Part shown: positions 1 through 7,422 of the stretch, piece by piece
Layout: each line of letters opens with the position of its first letter
Numbering within the stretch: the first letter of the stretch is position 1
Assembly (NCBI GenBank): GCA_028715905.1
Contig: JAQUQV010000001.1
Span: forward strand, 78,241 to 114,603
Source: Kiritimatiellia bacterium
Lineage (GTDB): Bacteria > Verrucomicrobiota > Kiritimatiellia > JAAZAB01
Reading direction: 5' to 3'
Length of the DNA: 36,363 bases
Notes under the pieces: generated by a model
The model's input: only the letters and a program-made list of their open reading frames with translations
Databases searched by the model: none
What the model was told of the DNA's origin: nothing
Position numbers and translations under genes: made by a program

Positions 1-254
1 CCACGATCGGCACGCTGCTTGTGATGGGAGCGGAAACAACCACCCTCAACGGAAAAACCGTCGGATTTGTGGCCCTTCTTCTCGCCGTCACGTGTGTGGC
101 GGCAATCTTGCTTGCCGGCTCGGTTCTTCAACGCATTCTGGGGGTGCGAGGCATTTCAATCCTCAGCAAACTGACCGGCTTAATCCTGGCGGCACTCGCC
201 GCCCAAATGATCATGACAGGCGTCCAGCATTTCCTTGGAATTCACATGCAATGA
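1..254 (+). CDS. MarC-family integral membrane protein, C-terminal part
   Basis: The 5' end lies outside the window; the reading frame is open from base 3 to the stop at 252-254. The visible 83 or so residues begin with a TIGTLLVMGAE-like segment. Two hydrophobic helices follow, the second containing ILSKLTGLILAALAAQMI, and the end is a short GVQHFLG-type tail. This order and the terminal helix match the C-terminus of the MarC/UPF0056 family of six-helix inner-membrane proteins. Their transport role is not established; the old link to multiple antibiotic resistance is not supported. Nothing in the fragment looks damaged. A different small multispanning family is possible because only a third of the protein is visible. 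Confidence 0.7.
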   Translation, partial: TIGTLLVMGAETTTLNGKTVGFVALLLAVTCVAAILLAGSVLQRILGVRGISILSKLTGLILAALAAQMIMTGVQHFLGIHMQ

Positions 255-335
255 CCGGATCAAACCAACTCCTGCAGGCAACGTCCTAAAGGCCGCGTAT
301 GAGAAGTTGGAATTAAAATCCAAAAGAGTTGTTAA

Positions 336-1043
336 ATGTCCACCGTTCCAAAATGGCAATACAACGAGCTGAAGTTTCCCGGAGTGGATTATTCCCGGAA
401 AGACGCGGCGGCCGCATACGACCGCATGCACAAAAAGTTTCGGAATTACGCCAAGTCAGCGGATGAGATTATTCGGCGCCTGGCGCTCGGATCCAACAGC
501 ACGGTGATTGATCTCGGAGCGGGCACTGGCGCCTTTGCCCTGCATGCCTCCAAAAAATGCCGCACTGTTTACGCCGTGGATATATCCGCCGCCATGCTTG
601 CTTGCTGCCGCCGGCAGGCCGCCAAGGAAGGATTGTCAAATATTGTGTTCTGCCGGGGCGGCCTGCTTTCCTACGAACATCGCGCCGAACCGGCCGACGC
701 GGCCGTGTGCGTCGCCGCGCTTCACCATCTCCCCGATTTCTGGAAGGCGGCGGCGCTCACCCGCTGCCGCGGGATGCTCAAGCCCGGCGGCAGGTTATTC
801 CTGTTTGACATCGTTTTCCCTTCAAAAGGAACAAATCTGAACCGGAAGATAGACGCATGGATCAGGAACACCGCGGCCGCGGCCGGGCCGCGCCTGGCGA
901 AAGAAGCGGTTGTTCATGCCCGGGAAGAGTTCAGCACTTACGACTGGATTATGGAAGGGATCATCACGCGCAGCGGATTCCATATTGACGCGGCAAGATA
1001 CGGGAAGGGATTTCAGACGTCATACGTGTGCACAAAAAGATGA
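336..1043 (+). CDS. class I SAM-dependent methyltransferase
   Basis: A 235-residue soluble protein with the Rossmann methyltransferase signature. Motif I is VIDLGAGTGAF (57-67), followed by the acidic end of strand 2, VDIS (81-84). Motif IV is in the AALHHLPD stretch (127-134), and the post-motif LKPGGRLFLFD is at 148-158. The layout is that of the Methyltransf_11/25 group (UbiE/small-molecule type). The substrate cannot be read from the sequence. The N-terminal 50 residues (YDRMHKKFRNYAKSADEI) resemble the cap helix of this group. The ribosome site is weak (AAGAG about 8 bases before ATG). It is convergent with the sigma operon that follows and stands alone after marC, so context gives no clue to the substrate. 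Confidence 0.8.
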   Translation: MSTVPKWQYNELKFPGVDYSRKDAAAAYDRMHKKFRNYAKSADEIIRRLALGSNSTVIDLGAGTGAFALHASKKCRTVYAVDISAAMLACCRRQAAKEGLSNIVFCRGGLLSYEHRAEPADAAVCVAALHHLPDFWKAAALTRCRGMLKPGGRLFLFDIVFPSKGTNLNRKIDAWIRNTAAAAGPRLAKEAVVHAREEFSTYDWIMEGIITRSGFHIDAARYGKGFQTSYVCTKR

Positions 1044-1118
1044 ACAGCTTCCGGCCATGCCTTCATGGCAATATCGGCGCCGGGACGACGAGCGCTCCAC
1101 CCCCGCGTAAATCCCAGG

Positions 1119-1712
1119 TCAGTTGTTTCCCTTTGCCTTTTCCCGTTCTGCCTGGCGCTCGGCCTTCTGCTCCTGGATGTGCGTTTTGGTTTCCGCCTTT
1201 TGCGCGGCAAAATATTCCTTGAGCTTGGTTTTTTTCTGCGCAAGGCTCAGGGAAGCATCATTGGCTACCGATGTGAAATAAGCCACGTTTTCGCCGTGCT
1301 GCGTGTCGCGGAAAGACACGTTTTCGTTATATTGCGATTCAAAGAAGGAGGCTATTTCCGATTTCTGGGCGTCGCTCATTTTGGTGTTTTTCACCAGCCT
1401 TTCCTGCAGAAACGCCATGTTTTCATCGTGCTGTTTCTGGACAAACGCCCTGTTTTCCTGATACTGGGTTTCCCGGTGCGCGACAACGGCATCGGTTTTT
1501 TCAGTTCCCTTCACGTCCTTAATACTCTGCCTGAATTCCTTGTTTTCCTGTTTCTGCTGTTGAAAATGAGCCTTGCGCTCCTGCTTCTGCTGGGCGTGGT
1601 GTGATTTGACGGCCGACTTGGCGGCGTCATTCCCCGCCAATGCCTCGCCGGCAAAGAACGCCATGACGCTTATGGCCGCGCCAAGTATCATTATGGTTTT
1701 CATTGTTTTCAT
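1119..1712 (-). CDS. secreted repeat protein with Spy-like LTxxQ motifs
   Basis: I do not recognise a named family over the full 197 residues. A signal peptide is clear (MKTMKTIMILG, hydrophobic core, EALA cleavage near 26). The mature part is rich in Gln, Lys, Glu and His and almost all helical. It is built of about four units of 41-44 residues. Each opens with two 11-residue-spaced copies of Q-x-x-E-N-x-x-F, at 42/53, 83/94, 127/138 and 171/182. Units 2 and 3 end in MSDAQKSEI (112-120) and LSLAQKKTKL (155-164), which resemble the LTxxQ motif of Spy/CpxP. An AAGGAGG site sits 9 bases before ATG, inside the end of the upstream Spy-like gene (4-base gap), so the two are co-translated. A periplasmic chaperone or metal-binding role is inference. 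Confidence 0.75.
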   Translation of the reverse strand: MKTMKTIMILGAAISVMAFFAGEALAGNDAAKSAVKSHHAQQKQERKAHFQQQKQENKEFRQSIKDVKGTEKTDAVVAHRETQYQENRAFVQKQHDENMAFLQERLVKNTKMSDAQKSEIASFFESQYNENVSFRDTQHGENVAYFTSVANDASLSLAQKKTKLKEYFAAQKAETKTHIQEQKAERQAEREKAKGNN

Positions 1713-1716
1713 CGCG

Positions 1717-2220
1717 TTAATCCTCCTTTATGTCATTTTCCCTGTTCCCGCGCTTTTTTCCGCCCCAGAACGGACGGCAAGCGCCTTCCGGTCCGTTTCT
1801 TTGCCGTTTGAATTCCTGCAGTTTGCGAATCTGTTCGGCGTTGAGTATTTCCTTGATGGCGAAAATATTATTGATCCGCAGATCCACCATTTTGGAGTGA
1901 ATTTCCTTGATTTCCGCGGCGAGCGGGGCAATGGTCTCGCGGGTTACGGCAGGATCGTTCAATTTGTCCCGGATCTGCCGGTTTTTTTCCCGCAACGCCT
2001 GCATGAGGGCCTGCATCTGCCCGCGCTGGCTCTGGCGCAGGGCATCTATTTTTTCCTTTTGCCCGGCGCTTAATTCCAGCCGGGCCATGGCCGCATCACG
2101 GCGCTCGTCATCGTTCCCCGCCGGCCTGGCAACCTCGCCTTGATCCCCCGCAAAAACGGGCATAAGCATAATGGCCGAGAGCAAAAACATGCACGGAATT
2201 GTTTGCGCTGTTTTTTTCAT
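1717..2220 (-). CDS. Spy/CpxP-like periplasmic LTxxQ protein
   Basis: 167 residues from an ATG preceded by AGGAG. A longer frame runs back to 2298, but it lacks a ribosome site and would overlap the anti-sigma gene. A signal peptide spans 1-24 (MKKTAQTIPC ... VFA). The mature protein is one long amphipathic helical region with two LTxxQ-type motifs, LSAGQ (50-54) and LNAEQ (126-130). They flank a charged helix pair, the architecture of Spy/CpxP and the CnrX/ZraP metal sensors. The C-terminus is basic. It follows the sigma/anti-sigma pair in the same direction, so it is either a target of that regulon (chaperone) or its sensor (CnrX-like). No His/Cys metal cluster is obvious, which favours the chaperone reading. 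Confidence 0.75.
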   Translation of the reverse strand: MKKTAQTIPCMFLLSAIMLMPVFAGDQGEVARPAGNDDERRDAAMARLELSAGQKEKIDALRQSQRGQMQALMQALREKNRQIRDKLNDPAVTRETIAPLAAEIKEIHSKMVDLRINNIFAIKEILNAEQIRKLQEFKRQRNGPEGACRPFWGGKKRGNRENDIKED

Positions 2221-2294
2221 GGCGCTTTCTCCTCTCACATCCTCTGACGCCGTTCCGCCGGCAAAAGTTCCCGCGGAAATCCGCCGCGGCCGCG

Positions 2295-2789
2295 TCAAAG
2301 AAAATATTTTTCAATATCGCTCCCGAAATCAACATCCGGCGCGCGCAGTTCGCCGTTGCCGGCCAGCGAGGTCAGCGACGGTGCAGGTCCGCCGTTATCC
2401 AGGCACGGGCTGTGGAAATAAAAACCGACGGCGGCGATAACCAGCGCCGCGGCCGCCGCCGCAAAAGCAAACGCGCTTTTGCGGGGCGAGAAAAACCTGA
2501 AACGCGCCGCGGAAAAATTTCCGGACGGATTCAGGCATGGAACGCTCGCCGGCCGGATATTTTCTCGAATGCGCAGCCACAGGCTTTCCGGCGGATTAAC
2601 CCGGGGCGCGTTGCGCAAAGCGCATGAAATCGCCGCAAGAGTTTCCCCGGCTTGCCGGCAGGCGGGACATTCTGCCATATGCTGCCGGACCTGTTGCCGC
2701 GTCGCTTCGTCAAGTCCGTCGTCCGGATAAGAGTTTTTGAGCAGCGCTGAAATCCGTTTGCAGTCAATTCCGTCCTTTTGCGCGTTCAT
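2295..2789 (-). CDS. anti-sigma factor with zf-HC2 domain
   Basis: 164 residues. The N-terminal cytoplasmic zinc-finger domain carries the H-x3-C-x2-C signature (H37, C41, C44) of anti-sigma factors such as RsrA, ChrR and the zf-HC2 group. A single membrane helix lies at about 106-125 (Ala-rich). A short periplasmic tail of about 40 residues follows. Its start overlaps the sigma factor stop as ATGA (2786-2789), a sign of translational coupling and the usual arrangement for an ECF sigma/anti-sigma pair. Known biology of the family: the N-domain holds the sigma factor at the membrane until a signal releases it, by proteolysis or redox. The short periplasmic tail leaves little room for a sensor, so the downstream Spy-like protein may do the sensing. 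Confidence 0.85.
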   Translation of the reverse strand: MNAQKDGIDCKRISALLKNSYPDDGLDEATRQQVRQHMAECPACRQAGETLAAISCALRNAPRVNPPESLWLRIRENIRPASVPCLNPSGNFSAARFRFFSPRKSAFAFAAAAAALVIAAVGFYFHSPCLDNGGPAPSLTSLAGNGELRAPDVDFGSDIEKYFL

Positions 2790-3343
2790 ACCAACGGCTC
2801 CTTTTTTGCCAGTTCCAGCAACGTTTCCCGCGCGCGAAACAGACGCGAACGCACGGTGTTGATCGGGATGCCGAGAATTTCGGCAATTTCGTTGTAAGCC
2901 AGCCCCTCCATCTCGCGCAAAACGACACAGGCTCTCTGTTCCGGGTCCAGTTTGGAAAGGAAATAGGCCGCCAGGGTTTCGTTGTCCTTTTTAGCGACCG
3001 GATCGGGGAACGGCGCGGAAGCCGGCTCGGCCGCAAGATGATTCCTGTACCCGGCGAAGGCGTGCGCCTCGCCGGAGCTTTTCCGGCAGCGGCTGATGGC
3101 GGCATTGACCGTGATGCGGTAAAGCCAGGTTTTCAATGAGGATTGAAACGCAAATTGGCCCAGGTTCTTATGCATTTTCACGAACGCTTCCTGGGCTATT
3201 TCTTCGGCATCGGCATAATGGCGCACAATCCTCAAAGCCGTGTTAAAGACAAATCCGCTTGTCAGGCGGTATATTTCCTCAAAGGCCGCCATATCGCCCT
3301 CTTTCGCCTTTATGATCATTTCCCGCGAAATGTCGTTTTCCAT
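2786..3343 (-). CDS. ECF-type RNA polymerase sigma factor
   Basis: 185 residues, the normal length for an extracytoplasmic-function sigma factor. Region 2 covers about 20-90 (AFEEIYRLTSGF, then DAEEIAQEAFVKMH, then LKTWLYRITVNAA). Region 4 covers about 128-178 (LDPEQRACVVLREMEGL, then the helix-turn-helix with IPINTVRSRLFRAR). There is no sigma region 1 or 3. It is the first gene of a four-gene minus-strand operon and overlaps the anti-sigma gene by four bases. No ribosome site is visible before the ATG, and the predicted leader is only about a dozen bases. A promoter resembling the RpoE consensus lies just upstream, so autoregulation is likely. The closest known group is RpoE/SigW-like. Confidence 0.92.
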   Translation of the reverse strand: MENDISREMIIKAKEGDMAAFEEIYRLTSGFVFNTALRIVRHYADAEEIAQEAFVKMHKNLGQFAFQSSLKTWLYRITVNAAISRCRKSSGEAHAFAGYRNHLAAEPASAPFPDPVAKKDNETLAAYFLSKLDPEQRACVVLREMEGLAYNEIAEILGIPINTVRSRLFRARETLLELAKKEPLV

Positions 3344-3360
3344 AATCGCATTCTATTTGG

Positions 3361-3389
3361 TTAGACGCGGGATAGCCAAGATTTGTTCC
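3361..3389 (-). promoter_or_regulatory. predicted ECF-type autoregulated promoter
   Basis: On the minus strand, GGAAC (3389-3385) is followed after 18 bases by GTCTAA (3366-3361). This closely fits the RpoE-type consensus GGAACTT, a spacer of about 16, and GTCTAA/TCTGA. Transcription would start near 3354, giving a leader of roughly 10 bases before the sigma-factor ATG at 3343. The match is read directly from the sequence; use by the adjacent sigma factor is inferred from the usual autoregulation of such operons. Confidence 0.6.
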
Positions 3390-3597
3390 GGGAGACGGAA
3401 AGGATAAAACAAGAAATGAAGAAGGCTTTGCACAGAAATTACGCGGGGCCCGCGCGCTCTAACCCAAGGCAAACCCAGGCCGCCACGGTCAGTTTTGCGC
3501 TTTGCAAGCGTCCCCGCCGGCGATCCAAACGGCGCCCGTCCCGTGTGTGCGGCGCATCAGCAAGACCATATATGGCTACAAACCCGCCCTGGCGTTT

Positions 3598-4263
3598 TTA
3601 TTGACAGGCATTCCAGTTCGTGCAGGGATTGACTTTGCGATCGCCATACAGATTGAAAGCGTTGGTGAGCGAGGGCACCAGCATGTTATTGGTGGTCATA
3701 TCGGGATTGTTGGTTGAATCCACCCACATGCCCGAACCGGAACAACGCACGAAATTGCCGCCCATGCTGTCATGATTTCCGCCCCAGTTATTCTTGATAT
3801 CGGGAAATACGGGACGGTCGCCGTTAATATCGCACAGTAACACATAATTGCCATCCACATCCTTGCGGCCGGATATATAATGGTAACTGGTGTTGTTGGT
3901 GGTCATGGCTTCCAGATTGTCAGCCACCCTATGCATTTCCCCCTTGCTGGCTCCCGCGGCCGAAGGACAGATAAAAATTCCCGGGGAAAGACTTTTGTCT
4001 TTTACCAGGGCGCCGTTTGTTCCGACTATATAGCCGGCGGGGAAAGCGGGCCGGAACGAATCGCGGGGATCAAGCCCCCAGGCCGCACAGGCCTTATAAA
4101 TGCCGTTCATGTTAGAAAGACAATTGACGCGCCGCGCGTTTTCACGGACTTTTCCGAGGTTGGGCAGGAGCAACGCCGCCAGGAGCGCGATAATCGCGAC
4201 CACGACAAGTAGTTCCACAAGGGTAAAAGCTTTCCCGTGAATTCTGCGCCAGACTTGTTTCAT
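3598..4263 (-). CDS. pseudopilin with type II prepilin N-terminus
   Basis: 221 residues. It starts with a short basic leader and the prepilin peptidase site KA|FTLVE (cleavage after A12, glutamate at mature position 5). A 20-residue hydrophobic helix follows to about residue 34. Position -1 is Ala instead of the common Gly, which prepilin peptidases tolerate. The C-terminal globular part has the [12 protein letters not shown] ... GSGMWVDS element. It resembles the NH-x-GGxNxxFxDGxVxW end of the many pseudopilin-like proteins of Planctomycetes, Lentisphaerae and Verrucomicrobia, but the usual DG pair is replaced by SGSG. An AGGAGG site precedes ATG. Upstream, 4297-4318 is very AT-rich and may hold the promoter. 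No secretion or pilus genes are nearby; an envelope or secretion role is inferred. Confidence 0.8.
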   Translation of the reverse strand: MKQVWRRIHGKAFTLVELLVVVAIIALLAALLLPNLGKVRENARRVNCLSNMNGIYKACAAWGLDPRDSFRPAFPAGYIVGTNGALVKDKSLSPGIFICPSAAGASKGEMHRVADNLEAMTTNNTSYHYISGRKDVDGNYVLLCDINGDRPVFPDIKNNWGGNHDSMGGNFVRCSGSGMWVDSTNNPDMTTNNMLVPSLTNAFNLYGDRKVNPCTNWNACQ

Positions 4264-4389
4264 TGCTGCCTCCTGTTATGGTTGCTAAAAATCCAGACTT
4301 AATTAATTTAAATTTAAACGATCCGGAGGAAAAGTCAACATGTTTTCACCATAATTTATAAGGCCTCCAGGGCCGCGGGTGCAAATAAT

Positions 4390-4416
4390 GAAAGCGCGCC
4401 ACCGCCTGGCGCTTTC
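4390..4416 (-). terminator. stem-loop downstream of folD
   Basis: GAAAGCGC pairs with GCGCTTTC (outer 8 base pairs, with an alternative register that extends to CCA/TGG). It lies 55 bases beyond the folD stop on the minus strand. Only a mixed AT stretch (CATTATTTG) follows on that strand, not a clean U-run, so termination is plausible but weakly supported. Confidence 0.35.
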
Positions 4417-4471
4417 CGCCCGCATGCCATGCCTGCAAATAAATATCCACCCGCATAAGCGAGGTGTTGCT

Positions 4472-5371
4472 TTAATTTGCTTCGGAATGTTCCGCCTGAA
4501 ACCGGCGGGCTGACTCCACCGTGTTGTAAAGCAGCATGGTAATTGTCATCGGCCCCACCCCGCCCGGCACCGGGGTGATCATGGCGGCCTTGTCCCTGAC
4601 GCCCTCAAAATCAACGTCGCCAGCCAGCCGAAAGCCTGATTTTTTGTCCGCGTCCTTCACGCGGTTGACGCCCACGTCAATCACCACCGCGCCCTCCCGG
4701 ACCATGCCGGCCGTGATGGTGTTCGGCCGCCCGGCCGCGGCCACGACCACATCCGCCTGGCGGGTAAAATATCCGATGTCCTTTGTGCCCGTGTGGCAGA
4801 TTGTTACCGTGGCGTTCGCCGTCTCGTTTTTCTGAATGAGCATGTTGGCGAGCGGTTTGCCGACAATGTTACTGCGGCCGACGATGACGACGTGGGCGCC
4901 TTTCAGGGGCACGCCCGAGCGCGTCAGCATTTGCACGACGCCGTGGGGCGTGCAAGGCAAGAAGGTCTTCTGCCCGAGCATCATCCGCCCGACATTCATG
5001 GGATGAAACCCGTCAACGTCCTTCTCCGGATTGATTGCCAGAAGAACTTCCTTTTCGTCCAAATGGTCCGGCAGGGGCAGTTGGACAAGAATCCCGTGGA
5101 TTTTGGGATCGGCATTCATGCGTCTTATCAGGTCCAGGAGCGCGCACCGGGTGACGGAGGCGGGCAGGCGGTTGTCGTCGGAATAAATGCCGGTTTCCGC
5201 GCAGGCCTTTTCTTTGGCGGTAACATAGGATTTGGAAGCGGGATTGTCGCCCACGAGGATAACGCCGAGCCCCGGCGCGATGCCCCCGGCTTTCAGCGTT
5301 GAAATCTCGCGCTTCAACTCGGCGCGGATATCGTCCGCCATCCGGCGGCCGTCTATTATTTTCGCAGACAT
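4472..5371 (-). CDS. folD: bifunctional methylenetetrahydrofolate dehydrogenase/cyclohydrolase FolD
   Basis: 299 residues, the standard FolD length. The cytosolic enzyme oxidises 5,10-methylene-THF to methenyl-THF with NADP and hydrolyses it to 10-formyl-THF. The catalytic Tyr and Lys of the YVxxK motif are Y49 and K53. The substrate-site segment KDVDGFHP is at 117-124, PCTPHGV at 139-145, the dinucleotide-site GRSNIVGKPLA at 165-175, and PVPGGVGPMT near the C-terminus. The start is chosen at the ATG preceded by GGAGGA. An in-frame extension to 5434 has no ribosome site and no family similarity. It stands alone on the minus strand, divergent from the AraC gene, with about 200 bases between the two starts. 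Confidence 0.96.
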   Translation of the reverse strand: MSAKIIDGRRMADDIRAELKREISTLKAGGIAPGLGVILVGDNPASKSYVTAKEKACAETGIYSDDNRLPASVTRCALLDLIRRMNADPKIHGILVQLPLPDHLDEKEVLLAINPEKDVDGFHPMNVGRMMLGQKTFLPCTPHGVVQMLTRSGVPLKGAHVVIVGRSNIVGKPLANMLIQKNETANATVTICHTGTKDIGYFTRQADVVVAAAGRPNTITAGMVREGAVVIDVGVNRVKDADKKSGFRLAGDVDFEGVRDKAAMITPVPGGVGPMTITMLLYNTVESARRFQAEHSEAN

Positions 5372-5504
5372 GATTTTTTCCTCCGTGAAAAACCCAAGGT
5401 TAAAACACAGTCGCCATGCCGCAGATAAAAGCAAATCAATTAAAAGGAAGCAAGCAATTTCCCCGCATCATGCCGGCCGCCGAGCGCCGGGCCCGCTTTT
5501 CACA

Positions 5505-5546
5505 TGCGCGGATTGTCCAATTATTTGCGCGGATTATCCATTTACT
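5505..5546. promoter_or_regulatory. tandem 21-bp direct repeat, likely AraC-type operator
   Basis: Two head-to-tail copies lie at 5505-5525 and 5526-5546, agreeing at 18 of 21 positions. They share TGCGCGGATT, then TCCA, then TTA. The repeat period is exactly 21 bases, two helical turns, which is the geometry of araI1/araI2-type half-sites bound by AraC-family proteins. The array ends about 30 bases before the AraC-type gene at 5577 and lies upstream of the amidohydrolase genes behind it. The repeat is seen directly; binding by this regulator is inferred. Confidence 0.55.
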
Positions 5547-5576
5547 TTTCCGCGCAATATGCGACTATTGACACAA

Positions 5577-6374
5577 ATGAATTTTGAAATCCTGGCCGGC
5601 CATGCGTTTCAGTTCGTTGCCTTCTGCCCGGTATTTCACGCCGAGGCAAAGGGCATCGGGCGCATTCAGGCCAACGACGATTGCCACCTGATGCACATTG
5701 CGCGCGGGAGCGGAACGGTTTTTATTGAAGACAAAAAATACCGCCTGCGGCCCGGCACGGTGATCGCCGTGCCGCCTTTCGTGCGCTTTTATTTCAAGAT
5801 CAACGCGCCCTTTGAAATGCTCAACATCCATTACCGGGTCAAACTCGCCGGCGGCGAGGCGCTGGAGGAGCGCGCCGTTTTGCCCCTCGTTTTCCGGCCG
5901 GAATATTTTAAAGACGTCCTTAAAATCCTGCGCCGCATGGAAAATCTCCGCGAAAAAAATACGCCGGGGCGCCTGCCGCTGGCAGCATCGGCGCATGAAA
6001 TCGTTTTGCGTCATTTAACCGGCGCGCCCTTGCGCGAAAAAGAGCGCGCCGTGATTGACGCGCGGCTGACGAACGCCTGCCGCCGCCTGAGCGCGCCGGA
6101 CTGCGCGACTTTCCGGGCAACGGAAACAGCGCGCCTCTGCGGGCTGAGCGTGAGCCAGATGAACCGGCTTTTTAAAAAATGTTTCCACATGCCGCCCCAT
6201 AAATTCTGGGAGCGCAAACGTTTTGGAGAGTTATGCCGGCAATTGCGCTTTGCGGACGATTCCCTCGCCCAAATCGCCACCCGCGCCGGTTTTGAGGACA
6301 ACGCCTATTTTTCGCGCTGGTTTCACAAAATGGCCGGCTGCTCGCCCTCGGAATTCCGCCGGCGGCGGATTTGA
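5577..6374 (+). CDS. AraC-family transcriptional regulator
   Basis: 265 residues from the ATG at 5577; an in-frame ATG at 5559 is an alternative and neither has a clear ribosome site. The open frame runs back to 5232, but that part overlaps folD in antisense and has no family similarity. Residues 30-95 form a cupin-like ligand domain (HLMHIARGSGTVFI, then YRLRPGTVIAVPP). The C-terminal 90 residues are the double helix-turn-helix of the AraC/XylS family: first helix pair about 181-202, second about 229-252 with AQIATRAGFEDNAYFSRWFHKM. It sits 45 bases before two amidohydrolase genes and a UroD-like gene on the same strand, so it is likely their regulator. The effector is unknown. Confidence 0.9.
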   Translation: MNFEILAGHAFQFVAFCPVFHAEAKGIGRIQANDDCHLMHIARGSGTVFIEDKKYRLRPGTVIAVPPFVRFYFKINAPFEMLNIHYRVKLAGGEALEERAVLPLVFRPEYFKDVLKILRRMENLREKNTPGRLPLAASAHEIVLRHLTGAPLREKERAVIDARLTNACRRLSAPDCATFRATETARLCGLSVSQMNRLFKKCFHMPPHKFWERKRFGELCRQLRFADDSLAQIATRAGFEDNAYFSRWFHKMAGCSPSEFRRRRI

Positions 6375-6419
6375 GGCGGCCGGCCGCCATCAAGACATAA
6401 CAAGAAGGAGGAATAAAAC

Positions 6420-7304
6420 ATGTTCATTGACTGCCATCTGCACGCCAGAATCAAGGACGGACTGCCGCGCAATGCCGCGGGCGACAACTACACCACCCCG
6501 GAAGAGCTGATCGCCATGATGGATAGAACCGGCGTGGACAAGGGAGTTTTACTGCCCGGCGTAAGCCCCGAATGCCGGCATCAAATAACCACGCCCGAAG
6601 ACATACTGGAAATTGCGGCAAAATATCCCGACCGCTTCATTCCGTTCTGCAATCTTGATCCGCGTTCGGAAACCAACTCCCCGGAAGCGGATTTTTCACG
6701 GCCGTTGCTTTACTACAAGGAGCGCGGCTGCAAGGGAGTGGGAGAACTCTGCGCCAACATCCCTTTTGACGATCCTTTGGCGCTCAATCTCTTTAAATAT
6801 TGTGAAGCATGCGAAATGCCGGTTTTATTCCATATTGGCCCGAAGGCCGGCGGCTGTTACGGACTGATAGACGACCTCGGCCTGCCCCGGCTGGAAAAAT
6901 GCCTGCAATTGTTCCCGAAACTTGTTTTCATCGGCCATTCCCAGCCCTTCTGGGCCGAAATCAGCGCGGATGTGACGGAAAAGAACCGGAACACTTATCC
7001 GCCCGGCAAAATCATTCCGGGCGGCGCCGTGCCGCGTCTGCTGGACAATTACCCGAACCTTTACGGCGACATTTCCGCCGGGAGCAGATACAACGCCCTG
7101 ACGCGCGACCCGGAGTCCGGATTTCAATTCATGGAAAAATACCAGGACCGGCTCCTGTTCGGCACCGATATCTGCTCGCCGAAAAACAATCACCGCCACG
7201 CCGAATTCCTGCGGAATTCACTGAAGGAAGGCAAAATTTCGGGGAAAACGTTTGAAAAAATAACCTGGCAGAACATCAACAGAACATTGAGTCTGGGATT
7301 ATAA
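6420..7304 (+). CDS. amidohydrolase-2 family metal-dependent hydrolase
   Basis: 294 residues with an AGGAGG site before ATG. The TIM-barrel amidohydrolase-2 (PF04909-like) pattern is clear. The N-terminal HxH metal ligands are in FIDCHLHAR (H6, H8), a barrel histidine is in VLFHIGPKAGG, another in FIGHSQPFW, and the late-strand aspartate is in LLFGTDICSP. Family members include decarboxylases and lactonases acting on carboxylated or aromatic substrates; the reaction here is not readable. It is the first gene after the AraC regulator, and the remnant of a UroD-like gene begins one base after its stop. That suggests an original operon of regulator, hydrolase and UroD-like protein. Confidence 0.85.
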   Translation: MFIDCHLHARIKDGLPRNAAGDNYTTPEELIAMMDRTGVDKGVLLPGVSPECRHQITTPEDILEIAAKYPDRFIPFCNLDPRSETNSPEADFSRPLLYYKERGCKGVGELCANIPFDDPLALNLFKYCEACEMPVLFHIGPKAGGCYGLIDDLGLPRLEKCLQLFPKLVFIGHSQPFWAEISADVTEKNRNTYPPGKIIPGGAVPRLLDNYPNLYGDISAGSRYNALTRDPESGFQFMEKYQDRLLFGTDICSPKNNHRHAEFLRNSLKEGKISGKTFEKITWQNINRTLSLGL

Positions 7305-7419
7305 ATGAATTCAAAAACAAGAATGCTGAAAGCCTGGGATTTCCAGGAGCCCGACCGCGTGCCGCTGGAGATGTGATCTGGCGCTCATTGACGCCTGGCG
7401 GGAATTTGCAAAATATTAA
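7305..7419 (+). pseudogene. remnant of a UroD-like gene with its middle deleted
   Basis: An ATG directly after the amidohydrolase stop opens a frame reading MNSKTRMLKAW, then EPDRVPLEM, and ends at TGA 7374-7376. This is the characteristic start of UroD/MtaA-family proteins (ERV..AL..EPDRVPL). Overlapping it in another frame, codons 7378-7419 read LALIDAWREFAKY and a stop, which resembles the end of the same family (a terminal helix ending in a Tyr). The roughly 300 residues between are gone. I read this as an internal deletion with a frameshift that left only the two ends. The family match of the start is good; the end is short, so that half is less certain. Confidence 0.6.
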
Positions 7420-7422
7420 CTC

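Noticed and set aside
2640-2670. A GCCGGCAGGCGGG string inside the anti-sigma gene that resembles part of repeat B
   Set aside because: It codes for the zinc-finger CPACRQAG in the right frame and position, and the similarity is too short to be an inserted repeat.
3383-3604. Open frame on the plus strand between the sigma factor and pseudopilin genes
   Set aside because: No ribosome site, very Arg/Pro-rich low-complexity product, no family similarity, and it overlaps the predicted sigma promoter.
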